Part shown: positions 43,277 through 52,287 of the stretch, piece after piece
How the letters are laid out: the number at the start of each line of letters is the position of its first letter
Numbering within the stretch: position 1 is the first letter of the stretch
Assembly (NCBI GenBank): GCA_045661205.1
Contig: JAZRFE010000042.1
Coordinates: forward strand, 1-64,000
Direction of reading: 5' to 3'
DNA: 64,000 nucleotides
DNA from: HGM04593 sp045661205
GTDB taxonomy: Bacteria; Bacteroidota; Bacteroidia; Bacteroidales; Bacteroidaceae
Notes under the pieces: model-generated
Databases searched by the model: none
What the model saw: only the letters and a program-made list of their open reading frames with translations
What the model was told of the DNA's origin: nothing
Made by a program: the position numbers and the translations under genes

Positions 43277-43678
43277 TTAATGTGCCAAAAGTGAAAGGAG
43301 ACCAACTACTCCTACTGCCACCGCTGCTGCACCGGCAACCTCGTTACAATGGTGATGATGTACGTGAGGAGGAGGAGGAGGCGCGCAATGTGAGCTATGC
43401 ACTACCACAGGAGCGGGGTGATGATGAACCACCACGGGGGCGGGCTTGTGATGAACCACCACGGGAGCAGGCTTATGATGCTTCACGACTACCTGTTTCT
43501 TGGGAGCGGGATTTACATGCTTAACAACCTTGTTGTTCTTTTTCACCCTGTTATAATCAACACTCACTCTATTCTCTTTTTTCACTTCACGTCTGTCGTT
43601 CTTTGCAAAAATCTGCGCAGGCATAAGCATTCCGCTTATAAGAACTGCAATTACCATCAACTTTTTCATAATACTCAT
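43277..43678 (-). CDS. Exported His/Pro-rich repeat protein
   Basis: The protein has 133 residues with a signal peptide ending AQIFA. After a basic Lys/Asn/Val region comes a run of about three repeats of HHKPAPVVV, then a Pro run, a cluster of six His and a Cys (near residues 100-110). A hydrophobic Gly/Ala/Val stretch ends the protein. I recognise no family. The density of His suggests binding of Zn, Ni or Cu, or a low-complexity wall or envelope linker. An ATG three codons downstream (MKKLM) is an equally good start. A -7 element lies at 43728-43735. Confidence 0.65.
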   Translation of the reverse strand: MSIMKKLMVIAVLISGMLMPAQIFAKNDRREVKKENRVSVDYNRVKKNNKVVKHVNPAPKKQVVVKHHKPAPVVVHHKPAPVVVHHHPAPVVVHSSHCAPPPPPHVHHHHCNEVAGAAAVAVGVVGLLSLLAH

Positions 43679-43727
43679 TTTTAAAATTATTAGTAATTCA
43701 GAAGTCTTTATCTCTTCTTGTCTGCTG

Positions 43728-43735
43728 CAAATTTA
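43728..43735 (-). promoter_or_regulatory. -7 element for the His-rich gene
   Basis: The minus strand reads TAAATTTG, 50 nt before the start codon. The hairpin at 43740-43790 covers the expected -33 position. Confidence 0.45.
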
Positions 43736-43739
43736 TTAC

Positions 43740-43790
43740 GGGAAAAATCCCCTTGCAACGGTAATATCCTAATCGCAAGGGGATTTTCCC
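43740..43790 (-). terminator. Hairpin between rhodanese and His-rich genes
   Basis: Arms of 17 and 16 nt (GGGAAAAATCCCCTTGC and GCAAGGGGATTTTCCC) pair with one bulged A around an 18-nt loop. It lies downstream of the rhodanese gene on the minus strand and just upstream of the -7 of the next gene. It could be a terminator or an operator. Confidence 0.5.
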
Positions 43791-43874
43791 TAAAGGAGTT
43801 ATAGTATTCCTTATACACACTGACTATCAATATGATAGCCAAAAAAGTGTTTTTTGCTATTCTCGAAAAAACTA

Positions 43875-44270
43875 TTATTTACCAAAAGTCTCTTTCCAGG
43901 CATTGTAGCCTCCCTGCATGTCGATAACATTGAACCCTTTGGAGGTGAGAATGCTTGCAGCCTTGCGACTGCGACGACCACTGCGGCAATAGATGTAGAT
44001 ATTCTTCTCTTTGTCGAGCTGCTCAACGCCTTGCGCAAACGCGACACTGTCGGTAACGTCGAGAAGCGCAGCACCCGGCAGATGCCCGGCAGCATACTCG
44101 TCGGCACGACGCACATCGAGCAGATAGGCCGAAGCATCGCCCTCCAACATTTTAACATACTCGGCAGGCGCAAGAATCTTGCCTGCATCGTCGGACTGCC
44201 CCATAGAGCCGCAACCCGCAAAACTCACCACGCCTAAAGCACATAGAAAATATTTCTTAAAAAACTTCAT
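43875..44270 (-). CDS. Rhodanese-domain lipoprotein
   Basis: The protein has 131 residues with a lipoprotein signal (VVSFAGC, Cys20). One rhodanese domain follows: YLLDVRRADEYAAGHLPGA, then the active-site loop IYCRSGRRS with the sulfur-accepting Cys, and VIDMQGGYNAW. Such proteins move sulfane sulfur; a periplasmic lipid-anchored form is common in Bacteroidetes. A -7 element on the minus strand is at 44289-44297, divergent from the fabG promoter at 44321. It precedes a His-rich gene on the same strand. Confidence 0.9.
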   Translation of the reverse strand: MKFFKKYFLCALGVVSFAGCGSMGQSDDAGKILAPAEYVKMLEGDASAYLLDVRRADEYAAGHLPGAALLDVTDSVAFAQGVEQLDKEKNIYIYCRSGRRSRKAASILTSKGFNVIDMQGGYNAWKETFGK

Positions 44271-44288
44271 AGCTGAAAATATTTATTC

Positions 44289-44328
44289 GCAAAGATAAGA
44301 AAATGGCAACAAAAATTCACTATCTTCG
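44289..44328. promoter_or_regulatory. Divergent promoters for rhodanese and fabG
   Basis: On the minus strand 44289-44297 reads TATCTTTGC, 19 nt before the rhodanese start. On the plus strand 44321-44328 reads TATCTTCG, a near match, about 50 nt before fabG. Confidence 0.5.
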
Positions 44329-44378
44329 CATCGGAAAACCCGCCATGGGCGGTCATTAACAAATAAAACTTAAGCAAA

Positions 44379-45125
44379 ATGAAATTATTGGAAGGAAAAG
44401 TTGCCCTTATCACCGGTGGCACACGCGGCATCGGCAAAGCCATTGCATTGAAATATGCAAGCGAGGGTGCAAATATTGCATTTACATACGTGAGCAACAG
44501 TTCTGTTGCAGAAGAGACAGTTGCAGAGATAACTGCAATGGGTGTTTCGTGCAAGGCATATATCTCTAATGCAGCCGAGTATGCAGCAGCCGACGAGGTC
44601 GTAAAAAGCGTAATGGCAGACTTTGGTCGCATAGATATCCTTGTAAACAATGCAGGTATCACAAAAGACGGACTTATCCTGCGCATGAGCGAGGAGCAGT
44701 GGGACAGTGTAATATCGGTAAATCTGAAGTCGGCATTCAACTTCACACGTCTAGTTGCGCCCATCATGGCCAAGCAGCGTTCGGGAAGCATCATCAACAT
44801 GACATCGGTTGTGGGTGTCAGCGGCAACGCAGGACAGTGTAACTATTCTGCATCGAAGGCCGGACTCATTGGCCTAGCAAAATCAATCGCCAAAGAGCTG
44901 GGCCCACGCGGAATACGCGCAAACTGCATCGCTCCCGGATTTATAGACACAGACATGACTGCCAAACTCCCCGAGAACATGCGCGAACAATGGTGCGCAG
45001 CAATCCCCTTACGTCGTGCCGGCAGTGGCGAGGATGTTGCCAATGTGGCTCTGTTCCTTGCATCGGACCTTTCGGCATATGTTACCGGTCAGGTTATCAA
45101 CTGTTGCGGTGGAATGAACTGCTAA
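44379..45125 (+). CDS. fabG: 3-oxoacyl-ACP reductase FabG
   Basis: The protein has 248 residues and is a classical short-chain dehydrogenase. The NADP motif TGGTRGIG is at residues 13-20, NNAG near 89, and the catalytic Ser and YxxxK (TSVVGVSGNAGQCNYSASKAG) near 141-160. IAPGFIDTDMTAKLP and the C-terminal VTGQVINCCGGM are typical FabG. It reduces beta-ketoacyl-ACP in fatty acid elongation. It is alone in its transcript, with a hairpin at 45143-45181. Confidence 0.94.
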   Translation: MKLLEGKVALITGGTRGIGKAIALKYASEGANIAFTYVSNSSVAEETVAEITAMGVSCKAYISNAAEYAAADEVVKSVMADFGRIDILVNNAGITKDGLILRMSEEQWDSVISVNLKSAFNFTRLVAPIMAKQRSGSIINMTSVVGVSGNAGQCNYSASKAGLIGLAKSIAKELGPRGIRANCIAPGFIDTDMTAKLPENMREQWCAAIPLRRAGSGEDVANVALFLASDLSAYVTGQVINCCGGMNC

Positions 45126-45142
45126 AAGAACAAACGATATGC

Positions 45143-45190
45143 TAAGGGCTGTGTAAAAAGTAATATTTTCGCACAGCCTTATGCTTTTTA
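45143..45190 (+). terminator. Terminator after fabG
   Basis: TAAGgGCTGTG pairs with CACAGCCTTA (one bulged G), with extra A/T pairs inside, followed by GCTTTTTA. Confidence 0.7.
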
Positions 45191-45202
45191 AAAAGACCTA
45201 TT

Positions 45203-46222
45203 ATGAAGAAAATAGTTTTTATACTTATCGCACTTCTTGCACTTGTGCCCGCTGAAGAGGTTTGTGCAAAAAAGAAGATTAAAATCACCCCCGAACAAAA
45301 GGGAGTGGCAACCATCAATCGCCCCACTGCCGAGGCACATGTTGAGTTTCTCGCATCCGACGCACTAGAAGGCCGCGAGTCGGGAACACCTGCCGGATAC
45401 ATTGCCGGGGAGTATATCATCGCCATACTGAAACAGATGGGCGCTACCCCGCTTTTCGGAAACAGCTTCGCACAACCCTTCGAGGCATATTCACGCGAGG
45501 GTCGCTTTTCGCCTTACACCGTAACACCTAATGTTATCGAGGATATAAAAGAACACCCTCACCACGTTGCAAAAATGCGCAACATACTTGCCAAAATAGA
45601 GGGAAAGAACCCCAACGAGTATGTGGTGGTGGGTGCACATTACGACCACTTGGGTATTGACCCCATGCTTGCCGACGACAAAATATACAACGGTGCCGAC
45701 GACAATGCCTCGGGTGTGCAGGCTGTATTGCAGATACTTCGCGCCTTTATTGCCACCGGCGAGCAGCCCGAGCGCACTGTAATTTTCGCGCTGTGGGATG
45801 GCGAGGAGCGTGGTCTGCTGGGTTCAAAATATTTTGTAAACAATTTTGCCGAAATGAAAAAGGTTAAAGGCTACATGAATTTTGACATGATTGGTCGCAA
45901 CAATATGGCCCACCGCCCCAAACACTTCAACCTGCTCTACATGCAGAAAGACTCACTCTTTGCCGATTGGTTGAAGAACGACATTAAAAACCACACACTC
46001 GACCTTGACCCCGACTTTGTAACATCCGAAAACTTCAACAACGGCAGCGACCAGGTGCCATTCTTCAAGGCCGGTGCAAAAATCGTGTGGTATCAGACAG
46101 GCGCGCAACCCGACTTTCACAAACCCACCGACGAGAGCGACCGCATAAATTGGGACAAGATGGTGGAAATAACAAAAGCGGCATTCCTGTGCCTGTGGAA
46201 AATGGCTAACCAACCTTTTTAA
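45203..46222 (+). CDS. Exported M28 family metallopeptidase
   Basis: The protein has 339 residues with a signal peptide ending EEVCA. The two-zinc M28 site is visible: VVGAHYDHLG (His, Asp), NGADDNASGVQAVL (bridging Asp), ALWDGEERGLLGS (catalytic and ligand Glu), YMNFDMIGR (Asp) and FHKPTDESDRI (His). Such enzymes are periplasmic or surface aminopeptidases or glutaminyl cyclase-like proteins. It precedes an amino-acid permease gene by 10 nt, so the pair may liberate and import amino acids. Confidence 0.92.
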   Translation: MKKIVFILIALLALVPAEEVCAKKKIKITPEQKGVATINRPTAEAHVEFLASDALEGRESGTPAGYIAGEYIIAILKQMGATPLFGNSFAQPFEAYSREGRFSPYTVTPNVIEDIKEHPHHVAKMRNILAKIEGKNPNEYVVVGAHYDHLGIDPMLADDKIYNGADDNASGVQAVLQILRAFIATGEQPERTVIFALWDGEERGLLGSKYFVNNFAEMKKVKGYMNFDMIGRNNMAHRPKHFNLLYMQKDSLFADWLKNDIKNHTLDLDPDFVTSENFNNGSDQVPFFKAGAKIVWYQTGAQPDFHKPTDESDRINWDKMVEITKAAFLCLWKMANQPF

Positions 46223-46232
46223 TTGACAGTTT

Positions 46233-47888
46233 ATGGGATTATTCATTAAAAAATCGATAGAGGCATTGCAGGCCGAAGCAAATGCCACCGGTAGTAAGAC
46301 CCTCAAACGTGTATTGGGTCCGTGGAGCCTTGTGGCGTTGGGAGTGGGAGCAATCATAGGCGCAGGACTCTTCTCCATCACAGGAACTGTTGCCGGAGAA
46401 TTCACAGGCCCCGCAATTACCATAAGTTTCGCCATCGCAGCCATTGGCTGCTGCTTCGCAGGACTCTGCTATGCCGAGTTTGCATCGATGATACCCGTCG
46501 CCGGTAGCGCATATACATACTCATACGCCACAATGGGCGAACTTGTTGCGTGGATAATTGGCTGGGATTTGGTACTCGAATACACAGTGGCGGCAATCAC
46601 CGTCAGCATCAGTTGGAGCAGGTACTTAGTGGTATTTCTGCAAAGCATAGGCATTGAACTGCCGCATGCACTCACTGCCTGTCCGTGGGACGGAGGCATC
46701 ATAAACATTCCCGCTATTCTCATTGTAATGATGATAAGCATCATACTGATGCGCGGCACCGAAGAGAGCTCATTCTTCAACGGGTTTATCGTATTTCTAA
46801 AGATAGGCGTCATACTTATCTTTGTGATTTTGGGATGGAAATTTATAAACAGTGACAACCTCACACCCTACATACCCGAAAACACAGGAGTGTTGGGAGA
46901 ATATGGATTCTCTGGTATTCTGCGTGGAGCCGGAATAGTGTTCTTCGCCTTTTTGGGGTTCGACGCTGTGAGCACAGCCGCACAAGAGACGAAAAACCCC
47001 AAGCGCAACATGCCCATAGGTATTTTAGTGTCGTTGCTCGTGTGTACAGTGCTGTACATACTATTTGCCCATGTGATGACAGGCGTTGCACACTACACCG
47101 AGTTTCAGGGACAGGTGGGCATTGCGCCCGTCGCCGTAGCGATAGAAAATATGGGCACCCCCGATGCGTCGGGAGTGATACAGCCTGCATTCCCCTGGCT
47201 GAACAAAGCTATCATTCTTGCCATACTCTTCGGTTACTGCTCGGTGATTATGGTAACACTATTGGGGCAGAGCCGCGTGTTCCTGAGCATGAGTCACGAT
47301 GGACTGCTACCACCCTTTTTCTCGCGCATACACGAAAAATTCCGCACTCCGCTGCATAGCAATTTGCTGTTTATGGTAATAGTGGGAACTCTCGCAGGTT
47401 TTGTGCCCGCACGAGTGGCCGGAGAGATGACAAGCATAGGTACCTTATTTGCCTTTACACTTGTGTGTGCAGGAGTTCTTGTTCTGCGCAAGAAAATGCC
47501 CATGACCGGTGGAGGATTCAGATGCCCGTTCGTGCCGGTGATTCCCATTTTGGGAATACTCACTTGCGTGGCAATGATGTGTTTCCTACCCGCTGATACA
47601 TGGATACGTCTGGTACTGTGGATGCTCGTAGGACTCGACATTTATGCAATGTACGGCATTAAGCACAGCAAGCTGGAGCCTGACAAGAGTGTGAGAAACG
47701 GGGAGATGTCGCTCGACATGCTGGGAATTGCTTTGTCGCTATTGTGTTTGATTACAGGCTTTTGGCATCAGCAAAGCGCAGGATGGGATGCAGACAAGAG
47801 CATGCTTATAGTATCTATAATATTTGCAGTCGTACACTTTGCATATTATATTCTGCGCATATTGCGCTACAAAAAGAAAAAAAACTAA
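46233..47888 (+). CDS. APC-family amino-acid permease (CAT-like)
   Basis: The protein has 551 residues and about 12-14 membrane helices. The N-terminus LKRVLGPWSLVALGVGAIIGAGLF is the conserved APC helix 1 with its unwound GAIIGAG segment. GFDAVSTAAQETKNPKRNMPIGI matches the cationic amino-acid transporter subgroup. It imports amino acids with H+ or by exchange; the exact substrate is unknown. It lies directly after the M28 peptidase gene. Confidence 0.92.
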   Translation: MGLFIKKSIEALQAEANATGSKTLKRVLGPWSLVALGVGAIIGAGLFSITGTVAGEFTGPAITISFAIAAIGCCFAGLCYAEFASMIPVAGSAYTYSYATMGELVAWIIGWDLVLEYTVAAITVSISWSRYLVVFLQSIGIELPHALTACPWDGGIINIPAILIVMMISIILMRGTEESSFFNGFIVFLKIGVILIFVILGWKFINSDNLTPYIPENTGVLGEYGFSGILRGAGIVFFAFLGFDAVSTAAQETKNPKRNMPIGILVSLLVCTVLYILFAHVMTGVAHYTEFQGQVGIAPVAVAIENMGTPDASGVIQPAFPWLNKAIILAILFGYCSVIMVTLLGQSRVFLSMSHDGLLPPFFSRIHEKFRTPLHSNLLFMVIVGTLAGFVPARVAGEMTSIGTLFAFTLVCAGVLVLRKKMPMTGGGFRCPFVPVIPILGILTCVAMMCFLPADTWIRLVLWMLVGLDIYAMYGIKHSKLEPDKSVRNGEMSLDMLGIALSLLCLITGFWHQQSAGWDADKSMLIVSIIFAVVHFAYYILRILRYKKKKN

Positions 47889-47922
47889 AACGTAAGCAAA
47901 AGAATATTTATATAAATTTTAA

Positions 47923-47951
47923 TTGTTTATTAGAAGTTTATTGTATTTTTG
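47923..47951 (+). promoter_or_regulatory. Promoter of the aminotransferase gene
   Basis: A TTG near 47923 and TATTTTTG (47944-47951) are about 18-19 nt apart. The leader to the ATG at 47982 is about 25 nt. Confidence 0.6.
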
Positions 47952-47981
47952 CGACTTATTAAAATATTAAAGAAAAATAAC

Positions 47982-49181
47982 ATGCCCAATTTATCGGAAA
48001 GAGCCATATTGATGCCGGCGTCGCCTATCAGACGTCTGGCTCCCCTTGCAACAGCAGCCAAAGAGCGCGGTGTACATGTGTACCACCTTAACATCGGTCA
48101 GCCCGACCTTGACTCTCCTGCGGTTGCTCTCGAAGCAATAAAAAAATTCGACAGCAAAATACTCGAATACAGCCCCAGCGACGGTTTTCTGTCGTTGCGC
48201 GAAAAGCTCGTAGGCTACTACGACCAATATCAGATAAAGCTGAAACCCGAGGATATCATTGTAACATCGGGCGGTTCCGAGGCTGTACTCTTTGCATTCA
48301 TGTCGTGTCTGAACCCCGGTGACGAAATTATCGTTCCCGAGCCTGCATATGCCAACTACATGGCGTTTGCAATTTCGGCAGGCGCCGTGATACGCCCCAT
48401 ACGCTCTACTATCGAGGAGTCGTTTGCACTGCCCTCGATAGAGAATTTCGAGAAGCTGATAAACGAACGCACACGCGGTATTCTCATCTGCAACCCCAAC
48501 AACCCCACAGGCTACCTGTACACACGCAGCGAGATGAACAACATACGCGATCTTGTGAAGAAACACAACCTGTTCCTTTTCTCGGACGAGGTGTACCGCG
48601 AATTCATCTACACAGGTTCGCCCTACATTTCGGCTTGCCACCTCGAAGGCATCGAAGAGAACGTGGTGCTTATCGACTCGGTATCAAAGAGATACTCGGA
48701 GTGTGGAATAAGAATAGGCGCACTCATCACCAAAAACAAGGCACTGCGCGAAGCAGTAATGAAGTTCTGCCAAGCGCGTCTGAGCCCCCCGTTGCTTGGT
48801 CAGGTGGTAGCCGAAGCATCTATCGACGCTCCACGCTCATACGGAATAAACACATACGAAAAATACATAGAACGCCGCAACTGCCTCATCGACGAGCTTA
48901 ACAAACTGCCCGGAGTGTACTCGCCCATCCCTATGGGAGCATTCTACACAGTTGCACGTCTGCCCATCGACGACAGCGATAGATTCTGCGAATGGTGTCT
49001 TTCGGAATTCCAGTACGAGGGCGAGACAGTGATGCTGGCTCCTGCGTCGGGTTTCTACTCGGAGAAAGGACATGGACAGAACGAGGTGCGAATTGCTTAT
49101 GTGCTCGACAAAGCACAGCTCAAAAGAGCTATTTTCATTCTGGGAAAAGCACTCGAACAGTATCCTTACAGAACAATCTGA
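47982..49181 (+). CDS. Class I/II PLP-dependent aminotransferase (AspC-like)
   Basis: The ATG at 47982 gives 399 residues; the earlier in-frame ATG lies inside the promoter. Fold type I aminotransferase features are seen: VYHLNIGQPDLDSP at the N-terminus, VTSGGSEAV (PLP phosphate), CNPNNPTGYLY, FSDEVYREFIY, and SVSKRYSECGIRIG with the PLP-binding Lys. The C-terminus has the substrate-carboxylate Arg (EVRIAYVLD). It probably transaminates aspartate, an aromatic amino acid or a related substrate. It is followed by a strong terminator. Confidence 0.92.
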   Translation: MPNLSERAILMPASPIRRLAPLATAAKERGVHVYHLNIGQPDLDSPAVALEAIKKFDSKILEYSPSDGFLSLREKLVGYYDQYQIKLKPEDIIVTSGGSEAVLFAFMSCLNPGDEIIVPEPAYANYMAFAISAGAVIRPIRSTIEESFALPSIENFEKLINERTRGILICNPNNPTGYLYTRSEMNNIRDLVKKHNLFLFSDEVYREFIYTGSPYISACHLEGIEENVVLIDSVSKRYSECGIRIGALITKNKALREAVMKFCQARLSPPLLGQVVAEASIDAPRSYGINTYEKYIERRNCLIDELNKLPGVYSPIPMGAFYTVARLPIDDSDRFCEWCLSEFQYEGETVMLAPASGFYSEKGHGQNEVRIAYVLDKAQLKRAIFILGKALEQYPYRTI

Positions 49182-49229
49182 TAAAGAAAAACAGGTTTAC
49201 ATAAAACAATCCTAAAAGATAAATATCAA

Positions 49230-49267
49230 GATAAGTGGAAATGCGTTTCCACTTATCATTTTTTTGT
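49230..49267 (+). terminator. Rho-independent terminator
   Basis: The 12-bp stem GATAAGTGGAAA/TTTCCACTTATC with loop TGCG is followed by ATTTTTTT. Confidence 0.95.
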
Positions 49268-49269
49268 CG

Positions 49270-49278
49270 TATCTTCGC
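49270..49278 (+). promoter_or_regulatory. -7 element for the DUF4468-like gene
   Basis: TATCTTCGC is close to TAnnTTTG and begins just after the terminator T-run. The leader is about 35 nt. Confidence 0.45.
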
Positions 49279-49318
49279 GATATAAACAAAAGAAGTTTAA
49301 CAATAAAAACGAAAAAAT

Positions 49319-49903
49319 ATGAAAAAGATACTTCCTATTTTGATTCTGCTCCTGACAGTATCATCGGCATCGGCACAGTTGTTCAAAGGCCGCGACAAGA
49401 CATTGGATAAGCCTGAATATCAGATAGGTGCAGTGCCCGAAGTAAATGGGAAAGTGGTATTTGAGGAGAGTTTTGCAGCAAAAGGCGACAGCAAGGAGAT
49501 TCTCGACAAGGCACAACTGTGGATAAAGAAACGCTTTGCAGGTGCCGACGTCATTAAGTACAACATCTACGAAGAAGAAAAGCCCGGCACTATCATTGTA
49601 AAGTCTGAAGAGTACATCACATTCAAGAAGAAGGCATTTGTACTCCACCGCACACGCATCACCTACTTCCTCGACATTGAGGCCAAAGAGAATGCGTGCA
49701 CTATGCGTATGTACAGAATAACATATTGGTACGACGAGGAGTATGAAAACGGAGAACACTTCACAGCCGAAAGCTACATCACCGACAACGAAGCATTCAA
49801 CAAAAACAAAACCAAACTGTTGAAAAAGCCCGGTATGTTCAGAGTGAAGACCATCGACCTGAAAAACCAGCTTGTTTCTGACTTGAAAAATGCTCTGAAT
49901 TAA
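49319..49903 (+). CDS. DUF4468-like exported protein
   Basis: The protein has 194 residues with a signal peptide ending SSASAQ. The mature part is one alpha/beta domain: GKVVFEESFAAKGDSKEILDKAQLWIKKRF, a middle beta sheet (TIIVKSEEYITF, RITYFLDIEAKENACTMRMYRITY), and a C-terminal helix (LVSDLKNALN). This agrees with the DUF4468 (TBP-like fold) family of Bacteroidetes envelope proteins. The function is unknown. It is followed after 43 nt by a small membrane-protein gene and then a large porin, possibly one operon. Confidence 0.78.
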   Translation: MKKILPILILLLTVSSASAQLFKGRDKTLDKPEYQIGAVPEVNGKVVFEESFAAKGDSKEILDKAQLWIKKRFAGADVIKYNIYEEEKPGTIIVKSEEYITFKKKAFVLHRTRITYFLDIEAKENACTMRMYRITYWYDEEYENGEHFTAESYITDNEAFNKNKTKLLKKPGMFRVKTIDLKNQLVSDLKNALN

Positions 49904-49946
49904 CAGTATACAAACAAATACCCGCAAAGTAAAAAGAAGAAAAAAC

Positions 49947-50117
49947 GTGGACTCAAGAGACAAAATACGCTACATACTCAACACACTGTTCCTTGTAGGC
50001 ACAGTGGTTACAATAATATTATACTTTGCGGTAGATAGCCGCGAGCCGTTTTTTTACGCAGGCATTATCTCGCTGACACTTAAAATGGCAGAATTCATCC
50101 TGCGTTTCATGATCTGA
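49947..50117 (+). CDS. Small membrane protein, GTG start
   Basis: The 56-codon frame 49947-50117 starts with GTG (VDSRDKIRYILNTLFLV in translation) and ends in TGA. It has two hydrophobic helices (ILNTLFLVGTVVTIILYFAV and FFYAGIISLTL) separated by a short polar turn with Asp and Arg. Its place between two envelope genes on the same strand, with 43-nt and 13-nt gaps, supports a real gene. I believe similar proteins occur widely in Bacteroidales, but I cannot confirm this here. The GTG start is inferred because no ATG precedes the first helix; a weak A/G-rich stretch lies before it. The role is unknown. Confidence 0.65.
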   Translation: MDSRDKIRYILNTLFLVGTVVTIILYFAVDSREPFFYAGIISLTLKMAEFILRFMI

Positions 50118-50130
50118 CAACAAATTCTAT

Positions 50131-52281
50131 ATGAAAAAAGTATTCATACACTTTCTCATATTACTGATATTACCCTCTGCCCTGTGTGCTCAAGTCATAA
50201 ACGACAACATCGAAAAAGGAGAGAACAGCACCGGTTTTGGCAGTGGCGAGGTGTACAGTCCGTTCAAAAAGAACCCCAAAGACTCGACCAGCCAAATGCT
50301 TAATGTGCCACAGGAGATACACCAATGGCACGTAGGCGAACTGTTAGGCGAAGTGATACCCGTAAATGCCGACACTCTGCAACACATGTTCCAGAACTGG
50401 CACAGCACCGACGGCATGAACGGCGAGTATAACTACTTGGGTAACATGGGTTCACCACGAGAAACAAGAATATTTTTTCATCGCAAGGCATTGCCCGAGT
50501 ACGATTTTTTAAGGCCTTATGACTATTTCATAACACCGACAAACAAGTTCTTCTTCACAGACACAAAGTCGCCATACACCAATCTTAGCTACCACTCGTC
50601 GGGCGACAAAATCATCGGTGATGACCGTTTCAGAGCCTATTTTGCCACAAATGCCGGCAAGAAGTTCGGAGTGGGCTTTCTGTTCGACTACCTTTATGGT
50701 CGCGGAAGATACGACAACCAATCTACCGCATACACAAACTTCTCGTTATATTCATACTACCGAAGCGACAAGTACAATTTCCATCTGCTCGCGAGCAGAT
50801 ACCATATGAAACTTGCCGAAAATGGTGGTATTATAGACGACATGTACATCACAAATCCCGAAAAGACCGAAAGCGGAAGCAAAAACTTCAGCACTGCCGA
50901 CATACCCGTAAACCTTGACAAAGCATGGAACAGAAATGAGGTGTACTCGGCATTCTTCACACACAACTACAACCTGGGATTCTATCGCGACCGCATAGTT
51001 GCACCCATCGGCAACTCCACCATTCCACAAGAGGGTGGCGAACAACCCGACAACGATGCAGCAACAAATGCCGCACTCGACACTCTGGCAGAAGATAGCA
51101 CTAGAGAGTTTGTGCCGGTGACGCGCTTCACACATACACTGAGCATAAATTCAGACGATAGAAGTTTTATAAACTATTCACAACCAAAGAATTTCTACGC
51201 CGACACATTCATGCGCGACGACTCGGTGGATAATACCAAAAACTTCAACATAAAAAATACAGTTGCAATATCTCTGCTCGAAGGATTCAACAAATGGGCT
51301 GTGGCCGGAGTGACAGCATATGCCACATACGACTATCACAGATACACCCTACCCGACAGCCTGCCTAAAAGCCCTATGGAAGTGCGCTCCAAAGAGAATG
51401 AATACACATTGAGCGTGGGAGGAATATTGCAACGCAGCAAAAGCAAAACGCTCAACTACAAACTGCGCGGAGAGGCATCTGTCGCAGGTGAGGATATGGG
51501 TGCATTCCTGCTCGAAGGCGATGCACGACTCAAATTCAACCTATGGAAAGAGAGTGCACTCATCGATGCAAAAGCTTTCATAAAAAACAGCAACCCTTCG
51601 TTCTATTACAGACACTACCACTCGCAGCACTATTGGTGGGACAATGACCTCGACAAGGAGTTCCGTTCGAGAGCAGAGGCAAGCATCAGCGTAGAGCGTT
51701 GGGGCACAAAGCTATCGGCGGGAGTGGAGACTGTAAAGAATTACACCTATCTTGCCAACAACTCTATCTCGAATGCCGCGGGCAATGGCTACCTGAACAG
51801 AATTTCAGTGGCACAGGAGAGTGCAAACATACAGGTGGTTTCGGCAACACTACAACAAAACTTTAAAGCCGGCGTATTCCATTTCGACACAGAGCTAACA
51901 TACCAGAAGAGCAGCAACAACGAAGTGCTGCCCTTGCCCGACCTGAACGTATATGCCAATATGTATGTGAAGTTCAAAATTGCGAATGTTCTGAACACCG
52001 AATTGGGTGCAGATGTACGTTATTTCACATCATACTACGCCCCCGACTACTCACCTGCCCTGGGACAGTTCTACCAGCAGAACCCCGGCGACAAAGTGGA
52101 GATAGGAAACTACCCGATAGCAAACATTTATGCCAATTTCCTGTTGAAACAGACACGTTTCTATGTTTTGTACCACCACATAAACGAAGGAACGGGCAAC
52201 AGACAATATTTCCTTGCTCCCCACTACCCTATAAGCCCGAAGGCTTTGTGGTTTGGTCTTTCATGGAACTTTTATAATTAG
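50131..52281 (+). CDS. Putative porin, Porin_10-like outer-membrane barrel
   Basis: The protein has 716 residues with a signal peptide ending SALCAQ. After a linker with HQWHVGEL and an N-terminal segment (GNMGSPRETRIFFHR), alternating aromatic strands run to the end (FGVGFLFDYLYGRGRY, NFHLLASRYHMKLAENGG, TLSIGGILQRSK, FYVLYHHINEGTG), with a terminal Phe-x-Asn (LSWNFYN) instead of a strict terminal Phe. This pattern fits the Bacteroidetes Porin_10 family. Its transported compound is unknown. It ends six bases before a Gfo/Idh/MocA gene. Confidence 0.85.
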   Translation: MKKVFIHFLILLILPSALCAQVINDNIEKGENSTGFGSGEVYSPFKKNPKDSTSQMLNVPQEIHQWHVGELLGEVIPVNADTLQHMFQNWHSTDGMNGEYNYLGNMGSPRETRIFFHRKALPEYDFLRPYDYFITPTNKFFFTDTKSPYTNLSYHSSGDKIIGDDRFRAYFATNAGKKFGVGFLFDYLYGRGRYDNQSTAYTNFSLYSYYRSDKYNFHLLASRYHMKLAENGGIIDDMYITNPEKTESGSKNFSTADIPVNLDKAWNRNEVYSAFFTHNYNLGFYRDRIVAPIGNSTIPQEGGEQPDNDAATNAALDTLAEDSTREFVPVTRFTHTLSINSDDRSFINYSQPKNFYADTFMRDDSVDNTKNFNIKNTVAISLLEGFNKWAVAGVTAYATYDYHRYTLPDSLPKSPMEVRSKENEYTLSVGGILQRSKSKTLNYKLRGEASVAGEDMGAFLLEGDARLKFNLWKESALIDAKAFIKNSNPSFYYRHYHSQHYWWDNDLDKEFRSRAEASISVERWGTKLSAGVETVKNYTYLANNSISNAAGNGYLNRISVAQESANIQVVSATLQQNFKAGVFHFDTELTYQKSSNNEVLPLPDLNVYANMYVKFKIANVLNTELGADVRYFTSYYAPDYSPALGQFYQQNPGDKVEIGNYPIANIYANFLLKQTRFYVLYHHINEGTGNRQYFLAPHYPISPKALWFGLSWNFYN

Positions 52282-52287
52282 AAATTT

